A stretch of DNA of 14,645 bases from JAHIQC01 sp964565645 (lineage in GTDB: Bacteria > Actinomycetota > Coriobacteriia > Anaerosomatales > JAHIQC01): NCBI GenBank assembly GCA_964565645.1, contig CAZMFQ010000020.1, positions 1 to 14,645 of the forward strand. Direction: 5' to 3'. The notes under the pieces were generated by a model, which was given only the letters and a program-made list of their open reading frames with translations, was not told where the DNA came from and ran no database searches. This document shows, piece by piece, positions 1-6,774 of this stretch (positions are counted from its first letter, which is position 1; each line of letters begins with the position of its first letter). Made by a program: the position numbers and the translations under genes.

Positions 1-38
1 GCGGTGGTGGTGGCGGTGGTGGCGGCGGCGCCGACTAG
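1..38 (+). CDS. C-terminal end of a protein with a poly-glycine tail (partial)
   Basis: Reading from base 3, the frame gives nine consecutive glycines, then Ala-Asp and a TAG stop at 36-38. The gene body lies outside the window. Poly-Gly C-termini are common in surface or membrane proteins such as the TPM-domain and DUF2207 families, but there is too little here to assign one. The other two forward frames of this GGT/GGC run stay open as Val/Ala or Trp/Arg repeats, so the frame call depends on the plausible stop and on gene direction. Confidence 0.45.
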   Translation, partial: GGGGGGGGGAD

Positions 39-160
39 CGGCGCGTGCTGTGCCGACGCTCACCGCAGAGCCCCAACCCGTCTGTTTGCTCTATGATTCT
101 GCACGTTGTTTGCCGAAGAATACCTGCAGGAAGCGCTATGGCGCCCCGGAGGCGGTATCC

Positions 161-616
161 ATGAGTCGCACAAACAAGTTGATCGCGCTGGTCGCGGCGT
201 ACGTCTTCGCCGCGCCTCAGCCCGCCCTGGCCGCGACGCAGGTCGTCGTCGTGCCCGAGGGCCTTGCTCTCGGCGCCGGTCTTGTCGGCCTGGCGACCGC
301 TATCGTCCTCATGGTCGACGCCGTGGCCCTTCGCCGTGTCTCTGACGGCTCGATGATCGCTGACAACATCGCCTACATGATGCTCGCGGTGCTGTGCTTC
401 GCCGCCTCGATGCTGGCGCGATTCATGGCCAACGTCGAGCAGTTCGCGCAGGTGCTCGATCTGGTCGCCCTTGCCGCCGACCTGCTCATGACGCTCGGCA
501 TGGCCTTGCTGGCCGTGTACTTCTTCAGAGTCCGCACGGCGATGACCCGCTACTTGCGAAGCGCTCAGGCATATCAGGAGTCAGCCGCCAAGGACGAGGG
601 TGAGGCCGGTGCCTAA
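161..616 (+). CDS. Small integral membrane protein, function unknown
   Basis: 151 residues, not recognised. The ATG at 161 is chosen because GGAGG (148-152) sits at good spacing. An in-frame extension to base 50 lacks an RBS and would put a polar stretch before the hydrophobic start. Residues 1-25 look like a signal peptide or first helix (positive N-end, hydrophobic core, PALA-A cleavage-like site). Further membrane segments lie near residues 34-57, 68-88 and 98-122, followed by a basic then acidic cytoplasmic tail. There is no catalytic motif. It overlaps the next gene by 17 bases, which suggests co-expression. The upstream stretch 80-125 is visibly AT-richer than its surroundings and has a TATGAT at 92-97, but no convincing -35 partner. 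Confidence 0.75.
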   Translation: MSRTNKLIALVAAYVFAAPQPALAATQVVVVPEGLALGAGLVGLATAIVLMVDAVALRRVSDGSMIADNIAYMMLAVLCFAASMLARFMANVEQFAQVLDLVALAADLLMTLGMALLAVYFFRVRTAMTRYLRSAQAYQESAAKDEGEAGA

Positions 617-839
617 CCTCCTCGCCCAGCGAATCGAGGAGACACTCAGGCCCGTCATCGGAACCGTGATGGCGACGGTCTCAGTCGACGTGGAGACCAA
701 GCGCATCGGCAAGTCTCCCGACACGGTCGAGCGCGACGATCTGCCGTCGCTTGCCGACAACCTCGCCGGAGCGCTGCGCCTCGTGGTGGGCCAGGACCTC
801 GCCGAGGCCGCGGCCACCAAGGTCCGCCAGCTCGCCTAG
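600..839 (+). CDS. Small 79-residue protein, function unknown
   Basis: A short soluble protein starting MRPVPNLLAQRIEE, not recognised. GTG 600 is preferred because AGGA (591-594) lies five bases upstream. GTG 609 is a close alternative that removes three residues. The start falls inside the preceding membrane-protein gene, so translation is probably coupled. The composition is ordinary, with predicted helices at residues 5-20 and 48-78 and a short strand-like stretch (TVMATVSVDVE) between them, so it looks like a real folded domain. Its TAG stop overlaps the opposite-strand ligD stop in a shared CTAG. It may act with the membrane protein just upstream, which is inference from overlap only. 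Confidence 0.65.
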   Translation: MRPVPNLLAQRIEETLRPVIGTVMATVSVDVETKRIGKSPDTVERDDLPSLADNLAGALRLVVGQDLAEAAATKVRQLA

Positions 840-3382
840 GGCTCGTCGAGCCGCCCCTGCCTCGGGATCCCGAGCGCGGTGAACATCTCGTCCGTCAGTC
901 TTGCGCCCGCTGTCGCGTATCCCGGCCACGGGTCCGTGTATCCGCGGTCGATGACTCTGGCGATGACCTCGTCGGTGCCCATGACCGGCAGTTCCGCGGC
1001 GGACGAGAGTTCGTCCCAGGACAGCGGCACGCTCACCGGGGCACCCTCGCGGGCGCGGGTCGAGAACGCGGCGACGGCGGTGGCGCCGTGTGCGTTGCGC
1101 AGGTAGTCGATGAAGACCCGGCCCTCTCGGCGGTCGAGCGCCATCCGCGCGGTGAAGTGCGCCGGGTCGGCGGTCTCGATCCTGTCGACGAACGCGTGGG
1201 CGAACGTGCGCACCTCGCCGTACTCGAGCGCAGGCTCTATGGGGCAGACCACATGCAACCCCTTGCCCCCCGTGGTCTTGACGTACGAGCGCAACTCGAG
1301 CGCCGCCAGGGCGTCGCGTACTAGGAGAGCGGCGTCGCGGACCGCGGGCCACGTGACGCCGGGGCCCGGGTCCAGGTCGAACACGATGCGGTCCGGGTGC
1401 TCGGGGTCGCGCGCCATCGAGTTCCACGCGTGTATCTCGAGCACGCCGAGCTGCACGAGCGAGATGAGGCCCTCGACGTCGTCGAGGTACGCGTAGGTCT
1501 GCTCGACTCCGTGTTCGACGATCACGAACGTGTGCAGCGCCTCGGGGAACCCGCGCGGGTCGGGGTGCTTCTGGTAGAAGCAGTCCGCCGAGGAGCCATG
1601 CGGGCAGCGCACCAGGGTGAGCGGTCTTCCGCTCAGATGCGCGAGCATGTGGGGCGCGACGGCTTCGTAGTACCGCGCGAGGTCGAGTTTGGTGATGCCG
1701 TCCTCGCGGCGTCCGCCCGCGGGGTACAGGGCCTTGTCGGGGTTGGTGAGCCGTACCCCTGCGACGCTGGTCGCAGGTGCGGCCTTCGCCTTCGTGGTCT
1801 TGGACAACGAGTCGGCCGCCTCGGCCTGCGTGTCCGCGGGCGGGTCTTCGGGCCGCTCGGCCCTCACCTCGGAAGGCGACTTGTCCTCGCGCAGTCCCTT
1901 GAACGAGGGCTGGCGGATCACCCCGTCGCGTGTCCACTCGCGGAACGCCACTTCCGCCACGAGCTCGGGCCGCACCCACTCAGGTCGCAGCTTGGCCACC
2001 GACGGCGGTACCGCGACGGGCGCTTCGTCGGTCGCAAGGTCTTCGAGCCGCCGAGCGATCGCGGTGAGGTCGGCCTCGTTGAAGCCGGTACCCACGCGCC
2101 CCGAGTAGCGCAGAGCGCTATCCTCGTTCACTGCGAGTAACAGTGCCCCGAAGTGCGCTCGCGAACCCGAGGGCCGCGTCCAGCCCACGATCACGAACTC
2201 CTGGCGCTCGAGGCATTTGGTCTTGAGCCAGTCATCGCCCCGGCCGGGGACATAGGGGCGGTCCCCGCGCTTGGAGACGGCGCCTTCGAGGCGGAGCGCG
2301 CAGGCCTCGTGGTGGAACGCATGCCCGTCGGCGACGACATGTTCCGTGTAGCGCAGAGGAGATCCGTTTCCGCCGTCCAGAAGCGATGCGAGCAGGTCCT
2401 TGCGTGCCAGCAGCGGCTGGTCGCGCAGATCGTGTCCGTCCAGGGACAGCAGGTCGAAGGCCTGGTATGTGAGTCGCTCCGGCGCCTTGTCCGAAAGGGC
2501 GCGCTGCAGGGCGCCGAAGTCCGAGACGCCGTCGGGGCCGAGGGCCACGATCTCGCCGTCGAGCAACGCGGATCGCACCCCAAGCGCCTCGGCCGCGCGC
2601 GCGATGGTCGCGAACCGCTCCGTCCAGTCCGCGCCTGTTCGCGTCAGGACACGGGCACGTCCGTCCTCGAGCGCGATGCGCGCGCGGTAGCCATCGTACT
2701 TGACCTCGTGGATCCACCCCGGTCCGGAGGGTGCCTCCCTCACCAGGGTGGCGAGCTGCATCGGCGCCTCTGCCGGGAGCGCCGAAGGCGCGGGCGCCGC
2801 CTGTGCGATCTGCTCCATCGTCCGGCCCGTGGCCGCCGAGAGGGGGAGCGAGGCCGTCACGTCGTATTCCTCGGCGGCGCGGGCCGCCTCATCGCGGTGC
2901 TTGATCAGCAGCCAGTTCTCCTGCTTCTCGCCGGGGCGCGGCTTCATGCGCACCAGCGCCCAACTGCCATGCAGCTTCTCGCCCTCGAGCGTGAACTTGA
3001 GGTCACCGCGCACGAGGCCTTCGGCCATCTCGAGTTCGGGCCGGTAGGTGCCGGTATCCCAGACCATGACCGTGCCGCCGCCGTACTCTCCCTCCGGGAT
3101 CGTGCCCTCGAACGAGCCATACTCGATCGGGTGATCCTCGACGTGCACGGCGAGGCGCTTGTCGTGGGGGTCGAGTGAGGGGCCCTTGGGGATCGCCCAC
3201 GAGGCGAGCACGCCGTCGATCTCGAGCCGGAAGTCGTAGTGGAGCCGGCTCGCCGCGTGCTTCTGCACGACGAAGCGCGGCGCGTCGGGAGCGTCGGTCG
3301 CCGACTCGGTCTCCGGCGCGCCTGTGGGTTCGGGGGTCGTGTCGAAGTGGCGCTTTTCGCGGTATCGGTCCAGCGGCGTCAT
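836..3382 (-). CDS. ligD: Multifunctional ATP-dependent DNA ligase LigD (NHEJ)
   Basis: LigD seals double-strand breaks with Ku in bacterial non-homologous end joining. This 848-residue protein has all three modules. The 3'-phosphoesterase is at about 35-165 (QKHAASRLHYDFRLE with His42, His48, Asp50, and EDHPIEY with His84). The ATP-dependent ligase is at about 205-510 (EVKYDGYR, predicted AMP-accepting Lys228; LDGEIVA at 275; LKTKC near 386). The primase-like polymerase is at about 540-840 (DLD metal ligands 669-671, TTGGKGLH 703-710, IDY 758-760). The order PE-LIG-POL matches Pseudomonas LigD; mycobacterial LigD has POL first. A low-complexity linker (511-540) joins ligase to polymerase. 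The ATG at 3382 has GGGAG just upstream and leaves 19 bases after the ku stop. An upstream in-frame ATG at 3427 would overlap ku by 26 bases and adds an unlikely basic leader. It is the second gene of a ku-ligD operon. Confidence 0.97.
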   Translation of the reverse strand: MTPLDRYREKRHFDTTPEPTGAPETESATDAPDAPRFVVQKHAASRLHYDFRLEIDGVLASWAIPKGPSLDPHDKRLAVHVEDHPIEYGSFEGTIPEGEYGGGTVMVWDTGTYRPELEMAEGLVRGDLKFTLEGEKLHGSWALVRMKPRPGEKQENWLLIKHRDEAARAAEEYDVTASLPLSAATGRTMEQIAQAAPAPSALPAEAPMQLATLVREAPSGPGWIHEVKYDGYRARIALEDGRARVLTRTGADWTERFATIARAAEALGVRSALLDGEIVALGPDGVSDFGALQRALSDKAPERLTYQAFDLLSLDGHDLRDQPLLARKDLLASLLDGGNGSPLRYTEHVVADGHAFHHEACALRLEGAVSKRGDRPYVPGRGDDWLKTKCLERQEFVIVGWTRPSGSRAHFGALLLAVNEDSALRYSGRVGTGFNEADLTAIARRLEDLATDEAPVAVPPSVAKLRPEWVRPELVAEVAFREWTRDGVIRQPSFKGLREDKSPSEVRAERPEDPPADTQAEAADSLSKTTKAKAAPATSVAGVRLTNPDKALYPAGGRREDGITKLDLARYYEAVAPHMLAHLSGRPLTLVRCPHGSSADCFYQKHPDPRGFPEALHTFVIVEHGVEQTYAYLDDVEGLISLVQLGVLEIHAWNSMARDPEHPDRIVFDLDPGPGVTWPAVRDAALLVRDALAALELRSYVKTTGGKGLHVVCPIEPALEYGEVRTFAHAFVDRIETADPAHFTARMALDRREGRVFIDYLRNAHGATAVAAFSTRAREGAPVSVPLSWDELSSAAELPVMGTDEVIARVIDRGYTDPWPGYATAGARLTDEMFTALGIPRQGRLDEP

Positions 3383-3401
3383 GATGCTCCCGTCGGGGCG
3401 A

Positions 3402-4214
3402 CTATCCTTGGGCCTTCTTGGCTTCATCCAGGGAGCGCTTGAGCAGCGCGACGATGTCCACTACCTCGGCGCCCTCGGCTTGGGCGGGGGCCGGCACCGG
3501 CGAGACGACGACCGCGCCTTCCGCCTTGCGCTCGATGAGCGCGAGAAGCGCGTCGTGGTAGGTGTCGCGGTAGCGCTCCTCGGCGGGGTCGAAATCGGCC
3601 TCTATCGCAGCGACCAGTTCGCCGGCCATCTTGAGCTCGGCCTCGGTGACGCCGCTTTCGGCCAGATCGCCCGAGGGCAGATCCAGCGCCGAGGAGTCGC
3701 GCAGTTCGTGCGGGTAGCGCAGCACCTCGAGCAGGAGCAGGTCGCCCTCGGGGATGAGGGCCGCGAGATGCTGGCGGGAGCGGATGACGATCTTGGCGAG
3801 CGCCACACGTCCAGCACGCGCGAGGGTCTCGCGCAGGAGCGCGTAGGCCTTGCGGCCAGGCTTGCCGGGCTCCAGGAAGTACGGCTTGCTGAAGTACTCC
3901 GGGGCGATGTTCTCGGCGCAGACCGCGGCGAGGATGTCGATGGTCTGCGTGGCCTGTACGTCGGCGGAGTCGAAGTCCTCGTCGGACATCACGACCCACT
4001 TGCCTCCGCCGAGGTCATAGCCTTTGACGATGCGGTCCCAGGGCACCTCCTCGCCGGTGCTCTCATTGACGCGTTTCTGTCGGATCGGCGCGAGGTCGGC
4101 GCCGTCGAGCATGTGGAACGCGATGCGTTCCTTGGTGTCCTCGGCGGGGAAGAGGGTCACCGGTATCGTCACGAGGCCGAAGCTGATCGAGCCTCTCCAG
4201 ATGGCGTGCGGCAT
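3402..4214 (-). CDS. ku: Bacterial Ku DNA end-binding protein
   Basis: Ku forms a ring-shaped homodimer that threads onto broken DNA ends and recruits LigD. The 270-residue length is typical of minimal bacterial Ku. Recognisable family features are the N-terminus MPHAIWRGSISFGLVTIPV, the segment near residues 95-125 (PEYFSKPYFLEPGKPGRKAY) and the beta-barrel/arm segment ALAKIVIRSRQHLAALIP at 138-155. A short C-terminal region ends in VVDIVALLKRSLDEAKKA, the conserved C-terminal helix. There is no long Lys-rich extension. The ATG at 4214 is chosen because it gives the canonical N-terminus and has GGAG shortly upstream. The longer open frame to 4418 is Arg-rich and unlike the family. It is the first gene of the ku-ligD operon, whose promoter must lie in 4215-4362. 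Confidence 0.97.
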   Translation of the reverse strand: MPHAIWRGSISFGLVTIPVTLFPAEDTKERIAFHMLDGADLAPIRQKRVNESTGEEVPWDRIVKGYDLGGGKWVVMSDEDFDSADVQATQTIDILAAVCAENIAPEYFSKPYFLEPGKPGRKAYALLRETLARAGRVALAKIVIRSRQHLAALIPEGDLLLLEVLRYPHELRDSSALDLPSGDLAESGVTEAELKMAGELVAAIEADFDPAEERYRDTYHDALLALIERKAEGAVVVSPVPAPAQAEGAEVVDIVALLKRSLDEAKKAQG

Positions 4215-4362
4215 GTCGCTCTCCGTTTCGTTCGGTTGTAGGGGCCATGCGTCGTCCGGCGCCGGCCCGAGTGGTATGTACCCGCTCGGTGAGCGGCGGT
4301 GCCTGCGCGCGGGTCGCGCGGTATCATGGGCGTGTCCGGATGCTCGATCCGAGGGGGTTCGC
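4215..4362. promoter_or_regulatory. Divergent intergenic region between ku-ligD and the envelope cluster
   Basis: These 148 bases separate two divergent operons and must hold both promoters. A -10-like TATCAT (4322-4327) faces right, 36 bases before the next ATG, but no good -35 is visible at 16-18 bases. CCGCTC-GGT-GAGCGG at 4282-4296 is a six-base inverted repeat that could be a small operator or chance. GAGGGGG at 4351-4357 is the RBS of the rightward gene. I do not see a recognisable LexA or sporulation-type promoter. Confidence 0.35.
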
Positions 4363-5220
4363 ATGCGCCGAACGCGGATCGCGGGAGTCATTCTCGCGGT
4401 AAGGGTTCTTCTCGCCATCGCATTGCTGCCGCTGTTGGCCTATGCGGCCGACGCCGGCGGCGGCGGTTTCGAGGGCACGTACATCGGCATCGGTGACGGT
4501 GTCGGTACCGACGGGGGCGGCGGTTCCGCTGCTGTCACGGTCTGGGTCGAGGACCTCGGCGACAGCGCCCGGTTCACGATCGAGGTCCTGGAATATGGGA
4601 TCGTCGTGGCCGCCGAAGGGCCCATCTCCGGCGAGGGTGACGCTCTCTCCGTGCCGATCACGGTCGACTCGATGGGCGTGAGCGGCTCCGCCACCATCGG
4701 ACTCATCCGCGAGGGCGGCGTCTGGGTGCTCACCGCAGAGGGCGCGGGCACCGCGCTCGGGTACGAGGGGACCGGCTCGCTCGTGGCAGACCAGGTCTCC
4801 ACCGGGTTCGGACTGCCCAACGTGGGCGATCAGATCGGCGACATGATCGGCGCGATCGTGGGCGGTCCCTCCAAGGCCAAAGAGGCGGCGTCCAAGCCGC
4901 GCGTCGTGGCGACCTCCGGCTCCTCGGCAGGCAGCGGTACCATGGGCGGGTCGGCACCGGCGTCCACGCCTCAGCCGAAGCCCGCGCCGGGCACCACTGC
5001 GGAGCAGCCCGCGCCGGGCACCACCGCGGAGCAGCCGGGAACCGGCCAGCCTGGCGCGTCCGGCGACGCCACCGCGACGCCCACGCTCATAGCCGAGCCG
5101 CTCGGTGAGCCCACTCCGCTCTCTCCCGCGTCGCCCGAGCCGCCGTTCGCGGACTTCAACCGTTTGGGTGCGGCGGCGCTGGCCGTCGTGGTCCTCATCC
5201 TCCAGATCATCCTCGCGTAG
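4363..5220 (+). CDS. Secreted Gly-rich protein with C-terminal membrane anchor, unknown function
   Basis: 285 residues, not recognised. The ATG at 4363 has GAGGGGG five bases upstream. Residues 1-29 form a signal peptide (RR-containing N-end, Leu/Ala core, AYA-A cleavage-like site). Residues 32-145 are Gly-rich with alternating hydrophobic and polar residues (for example ARFTIEVLEYGIVVAAEGPI), suggesting a beta-sandwich or barrel-like extracytoplasmic domain. Residues 170-265 are a Pro/Ser/Thr/Gly linker with two copies of PAPGTTAEQ. Residues 268-285 form a hydrophobic helix ending exactly at the C-terminus, so the protein is probably membrane-tethered at its tail. It is first in a rightward trio; the next gene begins 30 bases later. 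A role at the cell envelope is inference. Confidence 0.85.
   Translation: MRRTRIAGVILAVRVLLAIALLPLLAYAADAGGGGFEGTYIGIGDGVGTDGGGGSAAVTVWVEDLGDSARFTIEVLEYGIVVAAEGPISGEGDALSVPITVDSMGVSGSATIGLIREGGVWVLTAEGAGTALGYEGTGSLVADQVSTGFGLPNVGDQIGDMIGAIVGGPSKAKEAASKPRVVATSGSSAGSGTMGGSAPASTPQPKPAPGTTAEQPAPGTTAEQPGTGQPGASGDATATPTLIAEPLGEPTPLSPASPEPPFADFNRLGAAALAVVVLILQIILA
4981..5034 (+). repeat. Two tandem copies of a 27-bp in-frame repeat
   Basis: Bases 4981-5007 and 5008-5034 are direct repeats differing at one position (unit base 18, T versus C). Each encodes PAPGTTAEQ within the extracytoplasmic linker of the host gene. The difference is synonymous (both Thr-Ala codon choices give the same peptide). 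This looks like a recent linker duplication. Confidence 0.9.
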
Positions 5221-5250
5221 GTCGCGCAGGGACTTGCACGAGAAGGGAGC

Positions 5251-5880
5251 ATGACCGTGGATAGCTTCGCAGGGACGTTCTACTGGATCCGACTCGGACT
5301 CCTGTCACTGATAGCACTGCTCGCGCTCATCGCCATGTTCAGGCTGATGCGCACGAGGCGCTTCTCGACCGGCCGCGCGGTGAGCGTGTTCGTGTTCCAG
5401 CTCATAGCGCTCGTGGGCCTGTGGCTCATCACCGGCGCGTCGCCGTCACCGATCTGGCTCATCGTCGCGCTCGCGATCGGCGGGGTGCTCGGCTTCGTGA
5501 CGGGTCGTATCGCCAAGCCGGCGCCCGGCGGAGGAGACAAGCTCAAGCGCTCGCCGGTTCCCGCCGCGATCACCGCGATCGCGTTCATCTTCGCGGGGAT
5601 GACGCTGCTGTTCGGCACCTCGTACCTGTTCTCGATCGCGCTGCTCGGTGTCGCGATGGGCGTCGGCCTGTTCGGCGGCCAGTTCGCAGGCGAGATGATG
5701 GCGGCCCGCAACATCGCGATGCCTCCCGACATCCCGCCGATGCCGGTGCAGGCGCCGCCGATGCCCGCAGCCGCACCGCCCCCCATGCCCGTCGAGGCGC
5801 CGCCGATGCCGGCCTCGCCTCCACCCATGCCCGAGGCGCCTCCGATGCCGGCGCAGTCCGACCAGCCGACGGAGTCATGA
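5251..5880 (+). CDS. Five-helix membrane protein with PPMP-repeat tail, unknown function
   Basis: 209 residues, not recognised. AGAAGGGAGC lies directly before ATG 5251. Hydrophobic segments are near residues 13-32, 44-62, 66-88, 102-121 and 125-147. Short basic loops (RLMRTRRF at 31-38; KLKR at 97-100) should be cytoplasmic by the positive-inside rule. The last 53 residues are a Pro/Met-rich tail with six PPMP motifs, ending SDQPTES. With five helices, the N-end and tail would lie on opposite sides. If both basic loops are inside, the topology needs experiment, because the loops follow helices 1 and 3. It sits 30 bases after the secreted protein and 29 before the lipoprotein, so the three are probably one operon. 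A scaffold or transport role is only inference. Confidence 0.8.
   Translation: MTVDSFAGTFYWIRLGLLSLIALLALIAMFRLMRTRRFSTGRAVSVFVFQLIALVGLWLITGASPSPIWLIVALAIGGVLGFVTGRIAKPAPGGGDKLKRSPVPAAITAIAFIFAGMTLLFGTSYLFSIALLGVAMGVGLFGGQFAGEMMAARNIAMPPDIPPMPVQAPPMPAAAPPPMPVEAPPMPASPPPMPEAPPMPAQSDQPTES
5734..5850 (+). repeat. PPMP-encoding degenerate repeat tract
   Basis: Six PPMP motifs, spaced by two to four Ala/Val/Glu/Gln/Ser residues, are encoded here by repeated CC(N)CC(N)ATGCC(N) units. Synonymous third positions vary between units, which argues for selection on the peptide rather than a fresh slippage expansion. Confidence 0.8.
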
Positions 5881-5909
5881 GACCGTCCTCGCCGAGGAAA
5901 GGAACCGCC

Positions 5910-6767
5910 ATGAGCAACGGGCACCGTACGCGGACCATTCTGACGGCGCTGCTGGCGCTGTGCGTCGCCGGCGCGCTGCTCTCCGGCTGCGACAAGGCCG
6001 CCGACAAGACCACCGCCGTGACCGGGGCCGGCAAGACCGACACCGCCGCCAGCGGTCCGGGCCCCTCGATGCTCGCCTCAGCGGCGTTCACCGACCCGTT
6101 CGACGGCTCGGTCGGTGTCCCCGGCTCGATCAGCGCCGCGGTCGTGGCCGAGAGCAACTACGAGGGCCAGTGGGGCCCTGCGAGCAAGCCGAACCCGACC
6201 GCCTCAGAGGCTGGCGGCGCCCTGACCATCGGGAGCGTCTCGGAGTACAAGGGCTACGACCCGTCGATGCTCAACGCCTCTCAGGGCACCTTCGAGATGC
6301 TCTACACGCCGGTGGCCGATTTCGAGTCGGTCATGACCTTCGCGAACCGGCCCGAGTGGCAGAAGTTCTCGACCTACGACCCGCCTCCGAACGGCTTTCT
6401 GCTCGACACCATCGGATGGCGCGCCGCCCCCACGGCCTCCTACGGCATCACGTACGGGTTCGCCGAGTCGACCGCCACGGTCGGATGGGGCATCTGGGAC
6501 GGCTCCGTCTGGCACACGATCACCTACAGCGAGTCGTCTGACGCGCCGCGCCCCATGCGGATCACTGCGAGCTACGGGCCCGCGGGCGTGCTGTTGTTCG
6601 TGGACGGCAAGAAGGTCGCCGAGGACACGACCTACACGGGCGGGATCGACACAGCCCAGCCGCTCACGATCGGTCAGGCGCCCTGGTACTGGCCCTATGG
6701 TCCGCACTCGGCGCCCGGTACGGTGCAGGAGTTCAAGTACGACGCCACCCAGGTCACCGGGGGCTGA
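5910..6767 (+). CDS. Lipoprotein with a lectin-like (LamG/concanavalin-like) domain
   Basis: 285 residues. ATG 5910 follows AGGAAAGGAA at good spacing. A lipoprotein signal (residues 8-27) ends in lipobox LSGC, predicting lipid attachment at Cys27. A Thr/Ala/Gly-rich spacer covers about 28-58. Residues 60-280 are rich in aromatic residues and predicted beta strands. The segment PMRITASYGPAGVLLFVDGK followed by VAEDTTYTGG and PLTIGQAPWYWPYG strongly recalls the closing strands of LamG/laminin-G-3 jelly-roll domains (the usual pattern is ...YVDGkl......LtIG). That fold often binds glycans, but no specific ligand can be named. It is last in the envelope trio and ends seven bases before the convergent GerMN gene. 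The fold assignment is moderate and the function unknown. Confidence 0.85.
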   Translation: MSNGHRTRTILTALLALCVAGALLSGCDKAADKTTAVTGAGKTDTAASGPGPSMLASAAFTDPFDGSVGVPGSISAAVVAESNYEGQWGPASKPNPTASEAGGALTIGSVSEYKGYDPSMLNASQGTFEMLYTPVADFESVMTFANRPEWQKFSTYDPPPNGFLLDTIGWRAAPTASYGITYGFAESTATVGWGIWDGSVWHTITYSESSDAPRPMRITASYGPAGVLLFVDGKKVAEDTTYTGGIDTAQPLTIGQAPWYWPYGPHSAPGTVQEFKYDATQVTGG

Positions 6768-6774
6768 TCGCGGG

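Noticed and set aside
681..1979. 432-codon open frame on the minus strand inside ligD
   Set aside because: It is Arg/Gly/Ala-rich, has no domain, and lies out of frame within the fully supported ligD gene; long shadow frames are expected at this GC content.
3383..3427. Upstream ATG 3427 as the ligD start
   Set aside because: It would overlap ku by 26 bases and adds a basic leader absent from the family; ATG 3382 has a good RBS and the canonical N-terminus.
4731..4740. CACCGCAGAG shared with bases 61-70 as a dispersed repeat
   Set aside because: Ten identical bases in two unrelated contexts are expected by chance in a GC-rich window of this size.
5734..5850. CRISPR-like or satellite repeat array
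   Set aside because: The units are short, degenerate and in frame, and encode PPMP motifs in a membrane protein tail; there are no spacers.
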